Both the position numbers and the translations under genes were made by a program. The notes under the pieces are model-generated. The model was not told the origin of the DNA. It saw only the letters and a list, made by a program, of their open reading frames with translations, and ran no database searches. 64,000 nt of DNA, from positions 62,001 to 126,000 of the forward strand of contig KV918815.1 of NCBI GenBank assembly GCA_002049455.2. The letters are read 5' to 3'. Below, one piece after another: positions 1-11,722 of this stretch (its first letter is position 1; every line of letters starts with the position of its first letter). This DNA comes from Porphyra umbilicalis (taxonomy: Eukaryota; Rhodophyta; Bangiophyceae; Bangiales; Bangiaceae).

Positions 1-442
1 AGAAGTAGAGGGACCGACATGCCGCGCACTACCCCACACGTGACTGGGGTGGAGTAAGTGCCGACTCGCACCGTCAGAGTCACGGTGTCCGTGATAGGAA
101 GGAGTCCCCAATTCAGGTCAAACAACTGGGCGGTCGCCGCGTCTGAGGGCGCCACCTCCATCTCCGGGGGGAGTAGCGCTTCCAGTACTAGGGAGACGCA
201 CGACCCCGTGTCGACTATGACGCGGAGGGCTTAATCACGACCCGCGTCTAGCCAGACGCGACTGTCCACCTAGTATTTGGTCCCCGTCAAAATGGCCACC
301 ACATTCTGGCCGCCTGCCACCCTCGGGAGGGGTGCGTCCCGAGGGCGGATTCCCCTGGGTCGGGATAGGATGCGTACTGGCATCTCATCTACGCCCCGGG
401 TTGGGTCCACCGGCTGCCGCGGGGAGGGCCCAACACCGGTGG

Positions 443-2864
443 TTACTCGTTTCCCTCCTCGGACTCAGAGGAGGTGGTGGGTCCGCACTCGGGCTCGGTC
501 TGCGGTTCCCGCTTCTCAAGCGGCGTCGACTCCTTGCCGCTTGAGCTGGAGTCCTCGTGGGGCGTGGCAACGGCTACTCGCCGGCCCACTCGCGGGGTAT
601 CGCGGGAGCCCGAGGGTGTCCCGAGAGGGGACCACCGGCTGGCTATGGCCAATCGGTCGCGTAGGCGTGCATCCAAGTCGGGGCACACCTCGGCCCAATG
701 GCCTACCTTGCCACACTGCCAGCAAGGGTACTCTCCCGCCCGGGCTTTGGGTCGGGAAGGCTCATCCCTCGGTTGGGGGCGGTAGCGCAGGTTGTCGCCG
801 CCCCCGAGAGTCGAGCCGCCCGGAATCTTGGGTCGGGACCCATCGTACCGGGGGCCCGGAGTGGGGGCACCCACGGCCCCGACGGTCCGGACGGGGGCGT
901 CTTGCGGTCGGTTACCCCGCGTCCCCCCAGAGACCCGGGGAAGGGCGGCCGCACGAGCTTGCCGCCGGAGCTGGGCCTCCTCCGCGAGCGCTTCTCGCTC
1001 CTTGGCCCGGTCCTTGTGCTACTCAAGTCGTAGTCAGCGGTGTTCGTCGCCCTTAGTCTGGGCGACGCGAGCCAGCTCCGCCATAGTCATGCCGGGGGTG
1101 CTGCGCTCGCGCACAGTGGCGCGCGCCGCGCGGTGGACACCTTCCAGAAAGCGCCCCTTGAGGGCGCCCTCCCCGTAAATTAACCCGCACTCGGTGTTGA
1201 GGCGGCGGAGGCGCTCGGCGAAGGACAACTCGTCCTCGTCATCCCGTTGGACTGCGACGTTGAGGGTCTCAACTTGAGTAGCCACCGAGGCCTCGTCGAA
1301 GTGACGCCGGATCATCCAGTTGATGAGCTCCAGGTATGAATGACCTCGCCGGGGTTACCCGCCCGGCGAGTTGGCATATTTATCATCACCTCTGACTTGA
1401 GAGGTTTCTTCGTGAATTCTTGAAGGATGTAGAAGGCCTCGCCTTCGGAGATGTTGTTGTTGTTGGACTAAAAGTTTGAACTCCTCATGACCATTCACAC
1501 CGGTATTGTGGCTGTAGCTGAGTGGTACAATTTTCGAATCCCAACAGTTGTCGTCACAGGCCTTGGCAAACTTGCGCAAGAACTGGAAGACCTTGGCCGG
1601 GGGGGAACCATCCCACTCGTCGTTCACCCCGAAGGACTGCGCAACCTCTTTCTTGCGCCGGCCCAGAGTACGGTTCTGGCGCCGCGTGTAGGCAACCGAC
1701 TTGTTGTCTAGCGCGTAGGTCTCACAATCGAACATCACCCGGTTGTACGGGTGGTTCACCACAATCTCGGGCGGCACCACCCGAGTTGGGGGTGTCGGGG
1801 TGGTTTGAGTAGGCCACCCCCCAGCCTTTGCACCGGTCGCGGAGGAGAGTTGCGTCGGGAACCCCGGGTCAATACCCCGGGGTAATTCTCGCGCCGCTCC
1901 CCCGCCTTGCTCACCCTCCGCCGAGTCAGGAGTCCGTTGGGCCTTCGGGTCAATACCCTAAGTGCCCTCCCTCACCGTCGTCGGCGTGGGAAAGCACGGA
2001 ACGCACCAAGTAGGGCCGCAACAGCTGACTCGTCCCCCGAGCGGGAGATGTCAGTAGTCGACGACGACGACAAGTTGTCGCGTCGGCGCCGACGAGCAGA
2101 GCGTCGGGCTCGGCCCCGCCGCTCAGCGGGCCTGGGCGTAGAGCCCCTTCATATCGTAACTAGCGATCGGGTAACTTCGGAACGAACGACCTCGGCCACG
2201 GCGTCTCGCCACTCAAGACGCTGGCCATCCCTGGCTCCCCGTGAGCCTGAGGGAGCACGACTAGTGCTCCCGCCTGCAGGCCCTCGTGCCGATCCTGGCA
2301 TCGCCTCCCCCTCTCAAGCACCAAGAGGGGATCTCCCACCGGGCCCGAGGGCCGGGGATCGATACCGTGGGTCCCGGCGCTGTGCTCAAGCGCCGGGGCA
2401 CCCTTGGCACTCCGTGAACCTTGGGGAGCACGACTGGAGCTCCCAACCGCAGGTTCCCGTGCCGGTGGTGGCACAGACCCACCGCCCCACGTGGTAACGT
2501 CCGGCAGCTGTCCTACGCCGAAATGAGTGCCAGCACCAGACAGGACCGCCTCGGGAAGAGTACTACCCGAGGGTGCGCCTGCCGGGGGGCAAGTCCCAGT
2601 CGGATCGAGGCCCGGGGGCAAGGGTTGGAATAAAGTCCGCGCCCCGCGGGCACCTGCATCCCTGGTGCCTGCACTGGTGTTGCGATCGTCAACCGACGAT
2701 CCGCCTCCGGGGGGGGTAACCTCATCAGCCCCGGCACCAGGCAATTCGACACCAGGGGGGTCTCCATTTTCCCCCCCATTGGCCATCGACCCGGCCGGAC
2801 TCAGCCAAACCTGGCGTTGCGGGGCGCCGCCCGCAGCGCTAGGCACCAAGGAGAGGAGGACCAA
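443..2864 (-). pseudogene. gag region of gypsy-1 (broken)
   Basis: This stretch encodes the capsid-type polyprotein of gypsy-1. The N-terminal third (about 2160-2864) is Pro/Gly-rich, like the matching part of the younger element. The middle (about 1355-1780) carries a pattern shared with the gag of the element at 37200 (positions 38.9-39.1 kb): a short Tyr-Ala-Leu block, then an Arg/Lys-rich segment, then E-W-D-G. The segment 1034-1315 has the helical capsid signature including a Leu-Asn-x-Glu-Cys-Gly stretch. A single zinc knuckle of the form C-x2-C-x4-H-x4-C sits near 680-727, as expected before protease. The reading frame is interrupted by several breaks, so this is a fossil. Confidence 0.65.
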
Positions 2865-2948
2865 CTAGGTTCCCCCCGAGGCGGGTTGGCGCACCGCCAC
2901 CACCCCGAGGAAGGTTGAGTTGCCTTCTTCCCCTGCTGCTCAACCAAA

Positions 2949-3476
2949 TGTGACAAAACGCTCAGCCCACCCCACCCAGTTGGGGGGAGGGCGAGCCACA
3001 CCGTGTCGCCGGGTAGTCCTGTCGGGGAATACCCGCCCCGGAAGAAAACCCCGAAGAGCACACACGCACGGCGTCGACCGGGGGAAGGCGCCCGGAGCGA
3101 CAAACACGAGTTGTGTGACCGGAAGTTTACTTTCCCGCGTCGAAGGCCTCGAGACGACACTCACGCCTCACCCTCTTATCCCATCCGTTCCCCTCGAACC
3201 CTCGGAAGACCCTCCTCAGACACCCTCAAAGGACCCTCGGAAAACCCTCCTCAGACACCCTCAAAGGACCCTCGGAAAACCCTCCTCAGACACCCTCAAA
3301 GGACCCCCGGAAAACCCTCCCCTCAGAGCCCACGGGGCCCATAACCCAGACGACGGCCGAAGTTTCGAATACCGCCTTGAGTAGAGGCGGGGGAAGGGTG
3401 CTACGTGACACCCGTGCGGCGTCCCGGGGTCAGGGGCGCGAAGTAACATAAGTCCATAATCCAAGCTGGGTTTACA
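2949..3476 (-). repeat. Candidate 5' LTR of gypsy-1
   Basis: The left boundary is supported. On the minus strand the LTR would end in CA directly before TTTGGTTGAGCAGC, the position of the primer-binding site in the related element at 37968. The right boundary (…TTTACA at 3476, giving TG…CA ends and 528 bp) is a guess. Another possible end is near 3858, where the string GGGGGGTACACT occurs for a second time. The LTR body contains a 35-bp tandem repeat. No target duplication can be tested because the other flank is outside the window. Confidence 0.4.
3199..3320. repeat. 35-bp tandem repeat, about 3.5 copies
   Basis: The unit starts CCCTCGGAAAACCCTCC and recurs at 3199, 3234, 3269 and 3304 with an exact 35-bp period. 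The last copy is partial. The copies are nearly identical, so the expansion is recent compared with the surrounding decayed element. The array lies inside the candidate LTR of gypsy-1. Confidence 0.9.
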
Positions 3477-4346
3477 AAAATCTAGGCCCTTGAGTAGGGG
3501 CCCACTCGGGGGGGTTACGAATCCCAGGGAAGTATTGGGATTGCGGTTGTGGTTGGTGAGCCACGAGGTGATCAGAAGTGGGTCGCCAACGGAACAATTT
3601 GAAAAATGTGTTAGTGGGGCATATTTCCGGGGAATCTCGTTCCCCGAGTGTGAGGGCCATGTGACGGACCGTCACACCATACACACGCCTGTCGAGGCCA
3701 GTGAGCCGAGTCGAGGACGTAATCTGGCCGCACCGCTTCGGACAGGCCTGATTCCGGGGGGTACACTGCACTTCGGCCCTTTGGGGGCCTGTGCGGCCAG
3801 GAGCCCACGGCATCTGGCCACGCTCGTTCCGGCGGGTTTGATTTGGGGGGGTACACTAAATGACAGCCCCATCGAGGCCGGTGGAACTCGCGTGGCTGGC
3901 TGTGCCGCCGGCCCACCAGCTGGCCGGTGTCCTTTTTTTGGGGGTGTGTGGAGGAGGGCGTGCAGCGGTCACCACCCGCATTGCTGCCACGCCGCATTCA
4001 TCGACGTCCCGCCCCCCCGCTTTCCCATGGTCCTCCCGCCAACCTTCGTCCCATCTTCTTCCATCCCCATCGTCGTCGTTGTCCCGCCCGCCCGCTTCCC
4101 TACGGTTGAGCGCACCATCTTCCCCACCTGTGTTTTCTGGGGACCTTTACCGGGCCGCCTGTTTCCTGTGGACCAACGTTGGGATTCATCCATCGACGGT
4201 GCCCGCCCGCGTCCCCATCATCGTTTTTGTCGTCATTGTGCCCGCCCCTCTCCCCGCCGTCGTGAGCACCCTCTTTCCCACCCGCGCTTGCTGCGGACTC
4301 CACCAGGCCGCGTGTCACCTGCGGACCAACACCGGGCCGCAGCGGT
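3477..4346. other. No gene seen; partially duplicated spacer
   Basis: I see no supported coding region. The string GGGGGGTACACT occurs twice (near 3760 and 3848), each following a segment with TCGAGGCC, so this may be degraded LTR sequence or a local duplication. From about 4000 the sequence is pyrimidine-rich and leads into the Harbinger transposase. Confidence 0.5.
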
Positions 4347-5638
4347 ATGGAGGACAACCTTCTTCACGACGTGCAGTTTGATGCGGACCTCGATATGGCG
4401 GTCGTGCTCGGGGCCAGAGCCACCCTGACGGTGTGGAGGGCCCTGCAGCATGAGCGCGTGAGCAAGCGGCCTGTGGGGGGCTCTCTGCCGGGCCGCCGGC
4501 CCAATCGTAAACGTGATTTTGATCTGGGAGCGCACTCAATCATGCGTGACTACTTTGGGGTCGGCCGCGAGCCCCCTGTCTACAGCGAGCAAGATTTTGA
4601 AAAGCGGCATCGAATGCCGCGCGCGATCTTCATGCGTCTCTACGCGGCGGTGAACGACGAGCCGTGGTGGAGGCGATCCGTCAACGCGACCGGGCCCCTG
4701 CAGTCGCACCCGATCCAGAAGCTGGTGGCCGCGCTCCGCGTGCTGGGCTACGAAGAATCCTACGACCGCGCCGACGAGAACTGCCGGCTGTTGCGCTCAA
4801 CTATCGCCGAGGCTACCAGGCGTCTGACCAGGCTCGTTGTGGACAAGTGGGAGCAGACGTAGCTGCGCCGCCCGACAGAGGAGGAGCTCGAGCACATCCC
4901 CTCCCTCAACGCGGCCTGAGGCATGCCGGGCTGCATCGGCTCTATTGACTGCACGCATTGGCAGTCTCTCAAGTTCCCCAAGGCCCTTGCCGGGATTATC
5001 AAGGATACCCCCGCTATTTCCTGTTTGCTATGCCGCATCCCAAACCCGACGCTTCGAAGCTCTTCATGTGAAAAAGCCTGCAGAAAGCCGTCCGCAAGGA
5101 CGCTGAGAGCCTGTACGCGGTGATGCCAGCGCGCTTCAACATTCTGTTACGACCGGCACGCTTCACGACGGTTTTTCGGATGATCAACACCGGCAAGTCT
5201 GTGGCCATCTTGCACAACATGGCCATCAAGTGCACTCGTAGCGGATTCCTGGCGCAACGGCGCATGCAGGAAGATGCGTACGAGCGGGAAGGTGTTAAGG
5301 AGATAGACGGGGACAAACCAAGCAGCGTGGCCTCGGGAGAGCGAGCGCGCAACGAGGCCACTCGTTGTCAGCGAGCGTCACCTAACCGTGAGGCGGCCTT
5401 CTATCTCGACGACGGGCAACGCGGTCCTGGGGAATGGGGACCGGCAGTGACCGAGGATGCCGACCTTGGCCGCGGTAGTGGAGACAGTACCGAGCAAGAC
5501 GCGCCTGTAGGCTCACTGTGGTACACCGATGTAGCCGAGTGCGAGGCCAAGGACACACGCGCCCACTGGGCTTTGCTTCACGACCTGTCCGAGCACATCT
5601 TTGCTGATCGTGGCCGCTTGCTGTTGCCTTACGTTTGA
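4347..5638 (+). pseudogene. PIF/Harbinger-type transposase (DDE, plant-transposon-protein family), decayed
   Basis: The first segment (4347-4859) shows the typical N-terminal half of PIF/Harbinger transposases. It has an R-P-N-x-K-R-D-F-D block, the phrase MPRAIFMRLYAAV, the helix-turn-helix-like SHPIQKLVAALRVLGY, and YDRADENCRLLRSTIAEATR. In the same frame, after TAG at 4860-4862 and TGA at 4917-4919, comes GCIGSIDCTHW, which holds the first catalytic Asp. Downstream the frame changes and the C-terminal region resumes (about 5040-5638) with AVRKDAESLYAVMPARFNIL, VAILHNMAI and a final AHWALLHDLSEHIF. The middle of the catalytic domain, including the segment expected to hold the second Asp, is missing or unrecognisable, so no active enzyme is made. 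Terminal inverted repeats and the partner Myb-like gene were not found. Family assignment rests on recognised motifs. Confidence 0.88.
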
Positions 5639-6761
5639 GTAGAGTACGCAAAGGTTGTTTTTCCCGCTGTGCGGGTTTATTTCCCCTCGACACGGTTTTT
5701 CTTTTTCTGCAGCCATGTGCGCCAGCTGGCTGAGTCAGCCTCTTGGACATATCAGTTGTTTGCGACAATGGCCGGACGCCGTGCCTCTTTTGAGGTCTGC
5801 TTCCTTCGTCCCTCAGTTTTTTATTGCGGCCTCATCTGGGCCGCCTTGCGTTTGTTTTGGCCCCATCTTGGCTGCCTTAGCTGGGTAGATGCCTTGCGTT
5901 TGTTGCCGCAGTGGGGACCTAGCTATGCGAGCGGTTGTTTCCGCTTCGGGATCCACCTTTTTGTGTGACTAGGCAGAAAAGGCCGCAGTTGCGTGTGTGC
6001 GGGTGCGCGTGAGAGCAACTCGTAGAGCATGACAAAGAGGTGATGCAGCTCGGACTGTACAGTATGTACATGCTCAGTTGTAAAGGAAGTCGATGACAGA
6101 AATGCAATAGCAGACGCAAGGAAATCATGTACAGAGAAAAGACTCACGGAGAGAACAAAGCATGTACAGAGAAGAAACAAACGGCGAAAGAGAAACAGAC
6201 ACGATGTGCGCTATTGAAAGTCGGCCGCGTCGAAGTCGGCCATTCTGTACAGCTCGGCCGCCATGGGGCGCGGCCGCCGTGCTAAAGCTCACTTGGTCAT
6301 CGCATCCCTTCTCGTCCTCGCTGGAGCTGGATGAGCTGGATGAGCAAGTCACTTCGGCATAGGCCGGCGACGCAGCCGACCGCGCGTGCCGTCCAGTACC
6401 AAGACGGCGGTGCGGCAAATGTGTGCGGGCCGCAGTAGTAGCGATGCGGCCGCGGCAATTGCGGCCGCTGTGGTTGTCCTTATCTGGCAGCTCGTCAGTA
6501 GCAGAGTCGCTGTCCAAGTGGACGTCGCTGCCGTCTTGAGCACTGGCGCCGGCCCATCGAGCCGCGGCAGAGGTAGTGGCACGGGCGCGACTAGTGCGGC
6601 CGCCCGCCCTTGGTTGGTCTGGCTCCTCGTCGTCCTTGTGCACGTCGTCCGACTGCTCCCCACCGCTAACGTCGGCGTCTGTACGGGCCGCCGCGGCCGC
6701 AGTCATGGCGACCGCCTCGTCGGCTGCTGCCTCGATGAGGGTGGAAGGCGCAGGCGGGTCG
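5639..6761. other. No supported gene; one low-complexity minus-strand ORF
   Basis: Between the Harbinger remnant and copia-1 only a minus-strand open frame (6125-6761, continuing into the LTR) stands out. It is rich in Ala, Asp and Glu with a run of eight Ser followed by EDE. It has no recognised domain, and such frames arise easily in GC-rich sequence. The part 5640-6120 is more T-rich and without signal. Confidence 0.3.
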
Positions 6762-7180
6762 TCTCGGACTGTGATGCTCGTCGCCGTCTCCACTGGCGGT
6801 TCGCGGATGGATGATGGTCGGTGACCCTTATGGTACCCCACATGGTAGATTTGCAAGACGTGGTCAAGTTGCACACATTCGTGTTGGGTCATCTTGGGGC
6901 GTTACTTTTGGCATGTTTTGGATTTGATCTGGGCTTTGCTCTAGTGGCTTTTGATTTGGTGAGTGATTCGATTTGGTGCGAGGGCGCGGGCGCCTGTGTG
7001 GGCGCGAGAGGAGAGAGCACTTGGGCCGGTGGGGACTATTTGAGAGGTGCTCTCGGTTGGGAGAGGCGGGCGAACCTTAGGACAACCAACAAAAGCACGT
7101 TCGCACACACACACACAAGCTCAAGCCACTCAACCACTGGACCGTGGTCCCCCGACCCCTATCCTCACTGCGCTGCAACA
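6762..7180 (+). repeat. 5' LTR of copia-1
   Basis: This 419-bp copy pairs with 11304-11722. It ends CTGCAACA at 7180. Its first four bases differ from the TGTT that starts the 3' copy, so the outer edge has drifted or been altered. The LTR contains the string GGTACCCCACATGGTAGATT, also found in reverse orientation in the remnant at 32541-34241. Confidence 0.9.
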
Positions 7181-7362
7181 GATTATGGGCCCAAAGCCGG
7201 GGCTGTGACAAGAGAAAGGTGTGCGAGCTGGTGTCGCGGTGGTCGCGGCAAGTGCGAAGAAGACGAGGTCAAGCTGGTTCAAGGTCGTGACGGTCAAGGC
7301 GCACGGCTCGGCAAGACCGGGCGCCACGACAAGAAGACATCATAGACGGAGGCGCTGCCTGC

Positions 7363-10300
7363 ATGGGCGGCATCAAGATCGACAAGTTGACGGACACGAA
7401 CTTCCACAAGTGGCGTCAGCGCATTAAGATGGTCCTCGCGCTGCGCGACCTGGACGATATGCTTGACGAAGACGGCAAGCCGACGGACGGGGAGGACCGC
7501 GAGTTGGCGGTGTGGAAGCGTCGAGACACGAAGGCGAGCGCCATCATCGGGCTCACCCTCGGGTCTGAGCAGCTTGAGCACGTGTCGGGCTCCAAGACGA
7601 CGGCGAAAGTGTGGTCGACGCTGCAAGGTGTCTTACAGCGCAAGAATTTGATGAACAAGATGAAGACGCGACGCGAGTTCTACACCGTCGAAATGACCGT
7701 CGGCGAGGGCATGCTGGGCTACATCAACCGCGTGCGCAACCTGAGCGAGAACCTCAAGGCAATGGGCGGCGAGGTTACGGAGATGGACGTTGCCATGAGG
7801 GTCCTCAACGGGCTGCCGTCCAAGTACGAGAACCTGCTGGTGGCTCTCGACGCCAAGGGCGAGGACGAGCTGAGCCTCGACTTTGTCAAGAGCCGCCTGT
7901 TTCAGGAGGAGTGGCGGCAGGCGGACAATTCACCGTCGACAAAGCGCCTTATCGACATGGCACTCGTCGGCGCCAACTGTCGAGGTCATGGCCGCAGTGG
8001 TGACCTCTCCAAGATCGAGTGCTACTTCTGCCATACTTTTGGGCACATCTCTCGCGATTGCCCAGAGCTCAAGGCCAAGAAGCAGAGACAGGACAAGGTC
8101 GCCGCGATTGCGGCTGACGATGGTTGCGACAGCGACGACGCCATCTGTCTGGTGGGCAATGCAGCTTACACCGACGACATCTCCAAGTCGTGGCTTGTCG
8201 ACTTTGCGGCGTCTGCACACATGTGCTGGATGCGCGCGTGCTTCGACGACTACCAGACGACCACGGGACGGAGCGTCACGATGGGTGACAAGGGGTCCGG
8301 AGCCACGGCGGGCGTCGGAACCGTCGTGCTCAATGTCATCGTTCACGGCAAGACGCGCATGATCAAGTTGGAAAAGGTACTCCATGTTCCTACTATGGGC
8401 TTCAACTTCATGTCTGTCGGCATGATGGAGGAGCGTGGTGAGGACGTGTCATTCAAGGGCGGTAAGACGATCATTAAGATTAGCTACAAGGTCGCTGCGT
8501 GCGGCACGTGGAAGAGCGGGCTCTTCCACCTGGACATGGCCCCACTGTCGGATATTGCTGCGGTGGCCTCTCTTCAGCTCTGGCATGAGCGCCTTGGGCA
8601 CGTCAACGTGGCTGGCGTTAAGCGGATGATCAAGAACAAGGACATCGATGGACTCAAATGCTCTTCCATGGCGGTCAAGGACGTCTGCGAGCCGTGCGTG
8701 TATGGGAAGGCGGCTATGACGCCTATGCCTAGTGCAGGAGGAGGTCGAGTGACCAAGCGCCTGCAGCTCGTGCACTTGGACCTGGGCGGGCCGATGGCGG
8801 AGCCCTCGCGTGGCGGTGCGCTCTACTTCGGCACCTACACCGACGAATTCTCCCGCTGGACTGACGTGGTCTTCCTGCAGAAGAAGAGCGATCTGCTTTC
8901 TGAGTACAAGAAGTGGCTGACGAAAGCCCAGCTGCGCACGGGAACCAGGATCGAGATCCTGCGATCCGACAATGGCGGCGAGTACGTGTCGAACGCTTTC
9001 GAGGCTCTTCACGATGAGAACGGCACGACGCACCTGACCACGGTGCCCGACACTTCGCAGCAGAACGGAGTTGCTGAGCGGCTCAACCGAGTTTTTGTGG
9101 AAATGGCTCGCACCATGATGCGACACAAGGACGTCGATCAGGATCTTTGTGCGGATGCCATCAAGACAGCGCTCTGAATCAAGATCCGCGTCACGAGCCG
9201 GGCGCTTCCCGTCGGCAAGACGCCTTTTGAGCTGTGGACCGTGAATATGCCCATTGTAAGCCACATGCGGGTCTTTGGGTCGACATGCTGGGTGGCGCTG
9301 CACAAGAGTCACATCGGCGGCAAGTTTGGCGACAAAGCGGCGAAGGGTTTCTTCTTAGGCTATCCTGACGGCAGCAAGGCAAACGAGTCCATCCTCGACG
9401 ACGGCAAGGTCGTCAAGGCTCGAAGCGTTGTGTTCGCCGAGACGAACGTAAGCAAGTTCGCAGAAGTTGCGGAGGAGCTTCCCGGAGACGAAGTTGTCGA
9501 AGTCGAGACGGGTTCGCGCTCCGCAAGCAACGGCGAAGACGTAGATGCTGACAATGACGACAAGGATGACAAGCAAGACGATGGATCGAACAAGTCCGCG
9601 GACGACAATCAAGGTAGTGGCGGCTCTCAAGACGCGCTGCGTCGGAGCGGCAGAGCGCGGCGACCACCTGTCGAGTACTGACGCCCGGTGAGCCTGGTTG
9701 CTCATGAGGCGCCCACGACGTCCATGCAAGCCGTTCAAGGTCAAGAATCGGCTAAGTGGCAAATTGCCATGAATGAGGAGATGGAGGCCATCCGCAAGAA
9801 CAAGACTTAGCGCTTGACGGATCGCCCGGCCAGTCGACGCGTGCTGAAGGGCAAGTGGGTTGACAAGTTCAAGAACGAGGTTGACAAGAACGGGAACAAC
9901 ACGACGCGGCACAAGGCGCGCCTGTGCTTCATGGGGAACAGGCAGATTACGGGGCTCGACTTCAACGAGACGTTCGCGCCGGTGGCCAAGTGCACCACAA
10001 TCCGATGCATCCCTGCGATGACGGCGGCGAACGGGTGGGAGCTACATCAGATGGCCATCAAGACGGCATTGCTCAACGGCGACCTTGACGAGGAGGTGTA
10101 CATGGAGCAGCCAGACGGCTATGTCGATCCAACGTATCCTGACAAGGTGTGTCGTCTCGTCCAAGCGCTGTATGGGCTGCAGCAAGCCCCCAAGATGTGG
10201 TACGCCAAGCTCGACGACTTCCTCAAGTCGCAGGGGTTCGAAAACATCGACCCAGTTGCATGCCTCTACCTCATTATGGATGACGGCGAAATCATCATCG

Positions 10301-11268
10301 TCCTGGTGTACGTCGACGATCTTCTTTTGGTGGCATCAAGCCTGACGGCGATCAACAAGATTAAGGACGCTCGGCACAAGCGTTTGGAGATGAAGGACCT
10401 TTGCGAGGCGAAGGTCATCCTCGGGCTAGAGATAAGACGTGACAAGGCGTTGGGCACCCTCAAGCTGTCGCAGGGCAAGTACGCGGGGCAAGTGCTGGAG
10501 ACGTTCGGGATGGCGGAGTGCAACCCGATCGGAACGCCGCTGGAGGTGGGCCTGAAGCTGGTCAAGGCCGACGAGAGCGACGACGCGCTGCCCTACCGCG
10601 AAGCCGTCGGCAGTCTAATGTACCTGATGATCGGGACACGTCCTGACATCGCCTTCGCCATCGGGAAGCTGAGTCGGTTTGTCTCGTGCTATGGCAAGGA
10701 GCATTTGGCGGCGATCAAGCGCGTTCTACGGTACGCCGAGGGTTCGATGGACAAGGGGCTGGTCTTCGACAAGAGCTCTTCCAGTGTCCTGAAAGGCTTT
10801 AGTGATGCCGACTGGGCGGGTGACCGCGAGACGCGACATTCTACGACGGGCTTCACCTTCATCTTTGGCGGAGCAGCCGTCAGCTGGGGTTCTAAGTTGC
10901 AGAAGACGGTGGCGCTGTCGACGATGAAAGCTGAGTACATGGCTCTATGTGAGGCCAGCAAGGAAGCTGTTGGGCTCAATAAGCTCGTAAAAAGCGTGGC
11001 ATCTCAAGGGCTGCGGACATCGATCTCGGGCAGGCCGATCAACATCAATGTCGACAACAGCGGGTGCATTGACTTCTCCAAGAACCCCGTCGAGCACAAG
11101 CGCACCAAGCACATCGACATTCGCTACCATTTTGTGCGCGAGGCCATCACGACGGACAAGATGACACTGGAGCATTGTGCAACTGACGACATGGTGGCGG
11201 ACCCGATGACGAAGGAGCTCGGCAAGACCAAGCACGACAAGCATGTCGAGGCCATGGGGCTTTGCTGA
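7363..11268 (+). pseudogene. gag-pol region of copia-1 (about three breaks)
   Basis: The region encodes the copia polyprotein in one basic frame. Gag (from 7363) has the UBN2/DUF4219-like pattern, including NFHKWRQRIK and VWSTLQ. A CCHC zinc knuckle (C-x2-C-x4-H-x4-C) lies at about 8020. A protease-like stretch lies near 8190. The GAG-pre-integrase motif LWHERLGH is at about 8577, followed by the integrase core (about 8770-9170) with LRSDNGGEY and SQQNGVAER. Reverse transcriptase (about 9850-10560) shows the YVDDLLLV box near 10306. RNase H (about 10800-11200) shows DADWAGD, and the frame ends just upstream of the 3' LTR. Gag would assemble particles, and pol would copy and insert the RNA. 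It is a non-functional copy as it stands. Confidence 0.92.
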
Positions 11269-11303
11269 ATTTAAAAACAGCCGCGTCAACAAGCAAGGAG
11301 GAG

Positions 11304-11722
11304 TGTTGGACTGTGATGCTCGTCGCCGACTCCACTGGCGGTTCGCGGATGGATGATGGTCGGTGACCCTTATGGTACCCCACATGGTAGATTTGCAAGA
11401 CGTGGTCAAGTTGCACACATTCGTGTTGGGTCATCTTGGGGCGTTACTTTTGGCATGTTTTGGATTTGATCTGGGCTTTGCTCTAGTGGCTTTTGATTTG
11501 GTGAGTGATTCGATTTGGTGCGAGGGCGCGGGCGTCGGTGTGGGCGCGAGAGGAGGGAGCACTTGGGCCGGTGGGGACTATTTGAGAGGTGCTCTCGGTT
11601 GGGAGAGGCGGGCGAACCTTAGGACAACCAACAAAAGCACGTTCGCACACACACACACAAGCTCAAGCCACTCAACCACTGGACCGTGGTCCCCCAACCC
11701 CTATCCCCACTGCGCTTCAACA
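11304..11722 (+). repeat. 3' LTR of copia-1
   Basis: It starts TGTTGGACTGTGATGCTCG and ends CTTCAACA, giving TG…CA termini. It is 419 bp, the same length as the 5' copy, with about ten differences. Confidence 0.93.

Larger units (their letters stand above)
1..3476 (-). mobile_element. Ty3/gypsy LTR retrotransposon, gag/protease end, cut by window edge (gypsy-1)
   Basis: On the minus strand, reading from high to low coordinates, the parts run in Ty3/gypsy order: a candidate 5' LTR (2949-3476), a primer-binding-like stretch just below 2949, a proline-rich gag N terminus (2160-2864), the gag core (1034-1780), a CCHC zinc knuckle near 680-727, and an aspartic protease start near 130-215 with the motif VDTGS. 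The rest of pol lies outside the window. The gag core shares a recognisable pattern with the gag of the complete element at 37200-47779, and the LTR/primer-site junction matches that element closely (CATTTGGTTGAGCAGCAGGGG-like against CATTTGGTGGATCAGCTGGGG-like), so the two belong to one lineage. The coding part is clearly broken, by several lesions, and is old. Age cannot be set because the other LTR is not in view. Confidence 0.72.
6762..11722 (+). mobile_element. Ty1/copia LTR retrotransposon copia-1
   Basis: Two 419-bp direct LTRs (6762-7180 and 11304-11722) enclose a gag-pol region in copia order: gag with zinc knuckle, protease-like segment, integrase, reverse transcriptase, RNase H. 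A purine stretch (AAGGAGGAG, about 11295-11303) directly precedes the 3' LTR, as expected for a polypurine tract. The LTRs differ at about 10 positions (roughly 97.6% identity by eye), which makes it younger than copia-2 and older than gypsy-2. The coding region is broken at about three places. The flanking 5-bp strings (GGTCG and GGATG) do not match, so no clean target duplication is seen. Confidence 0.95.
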
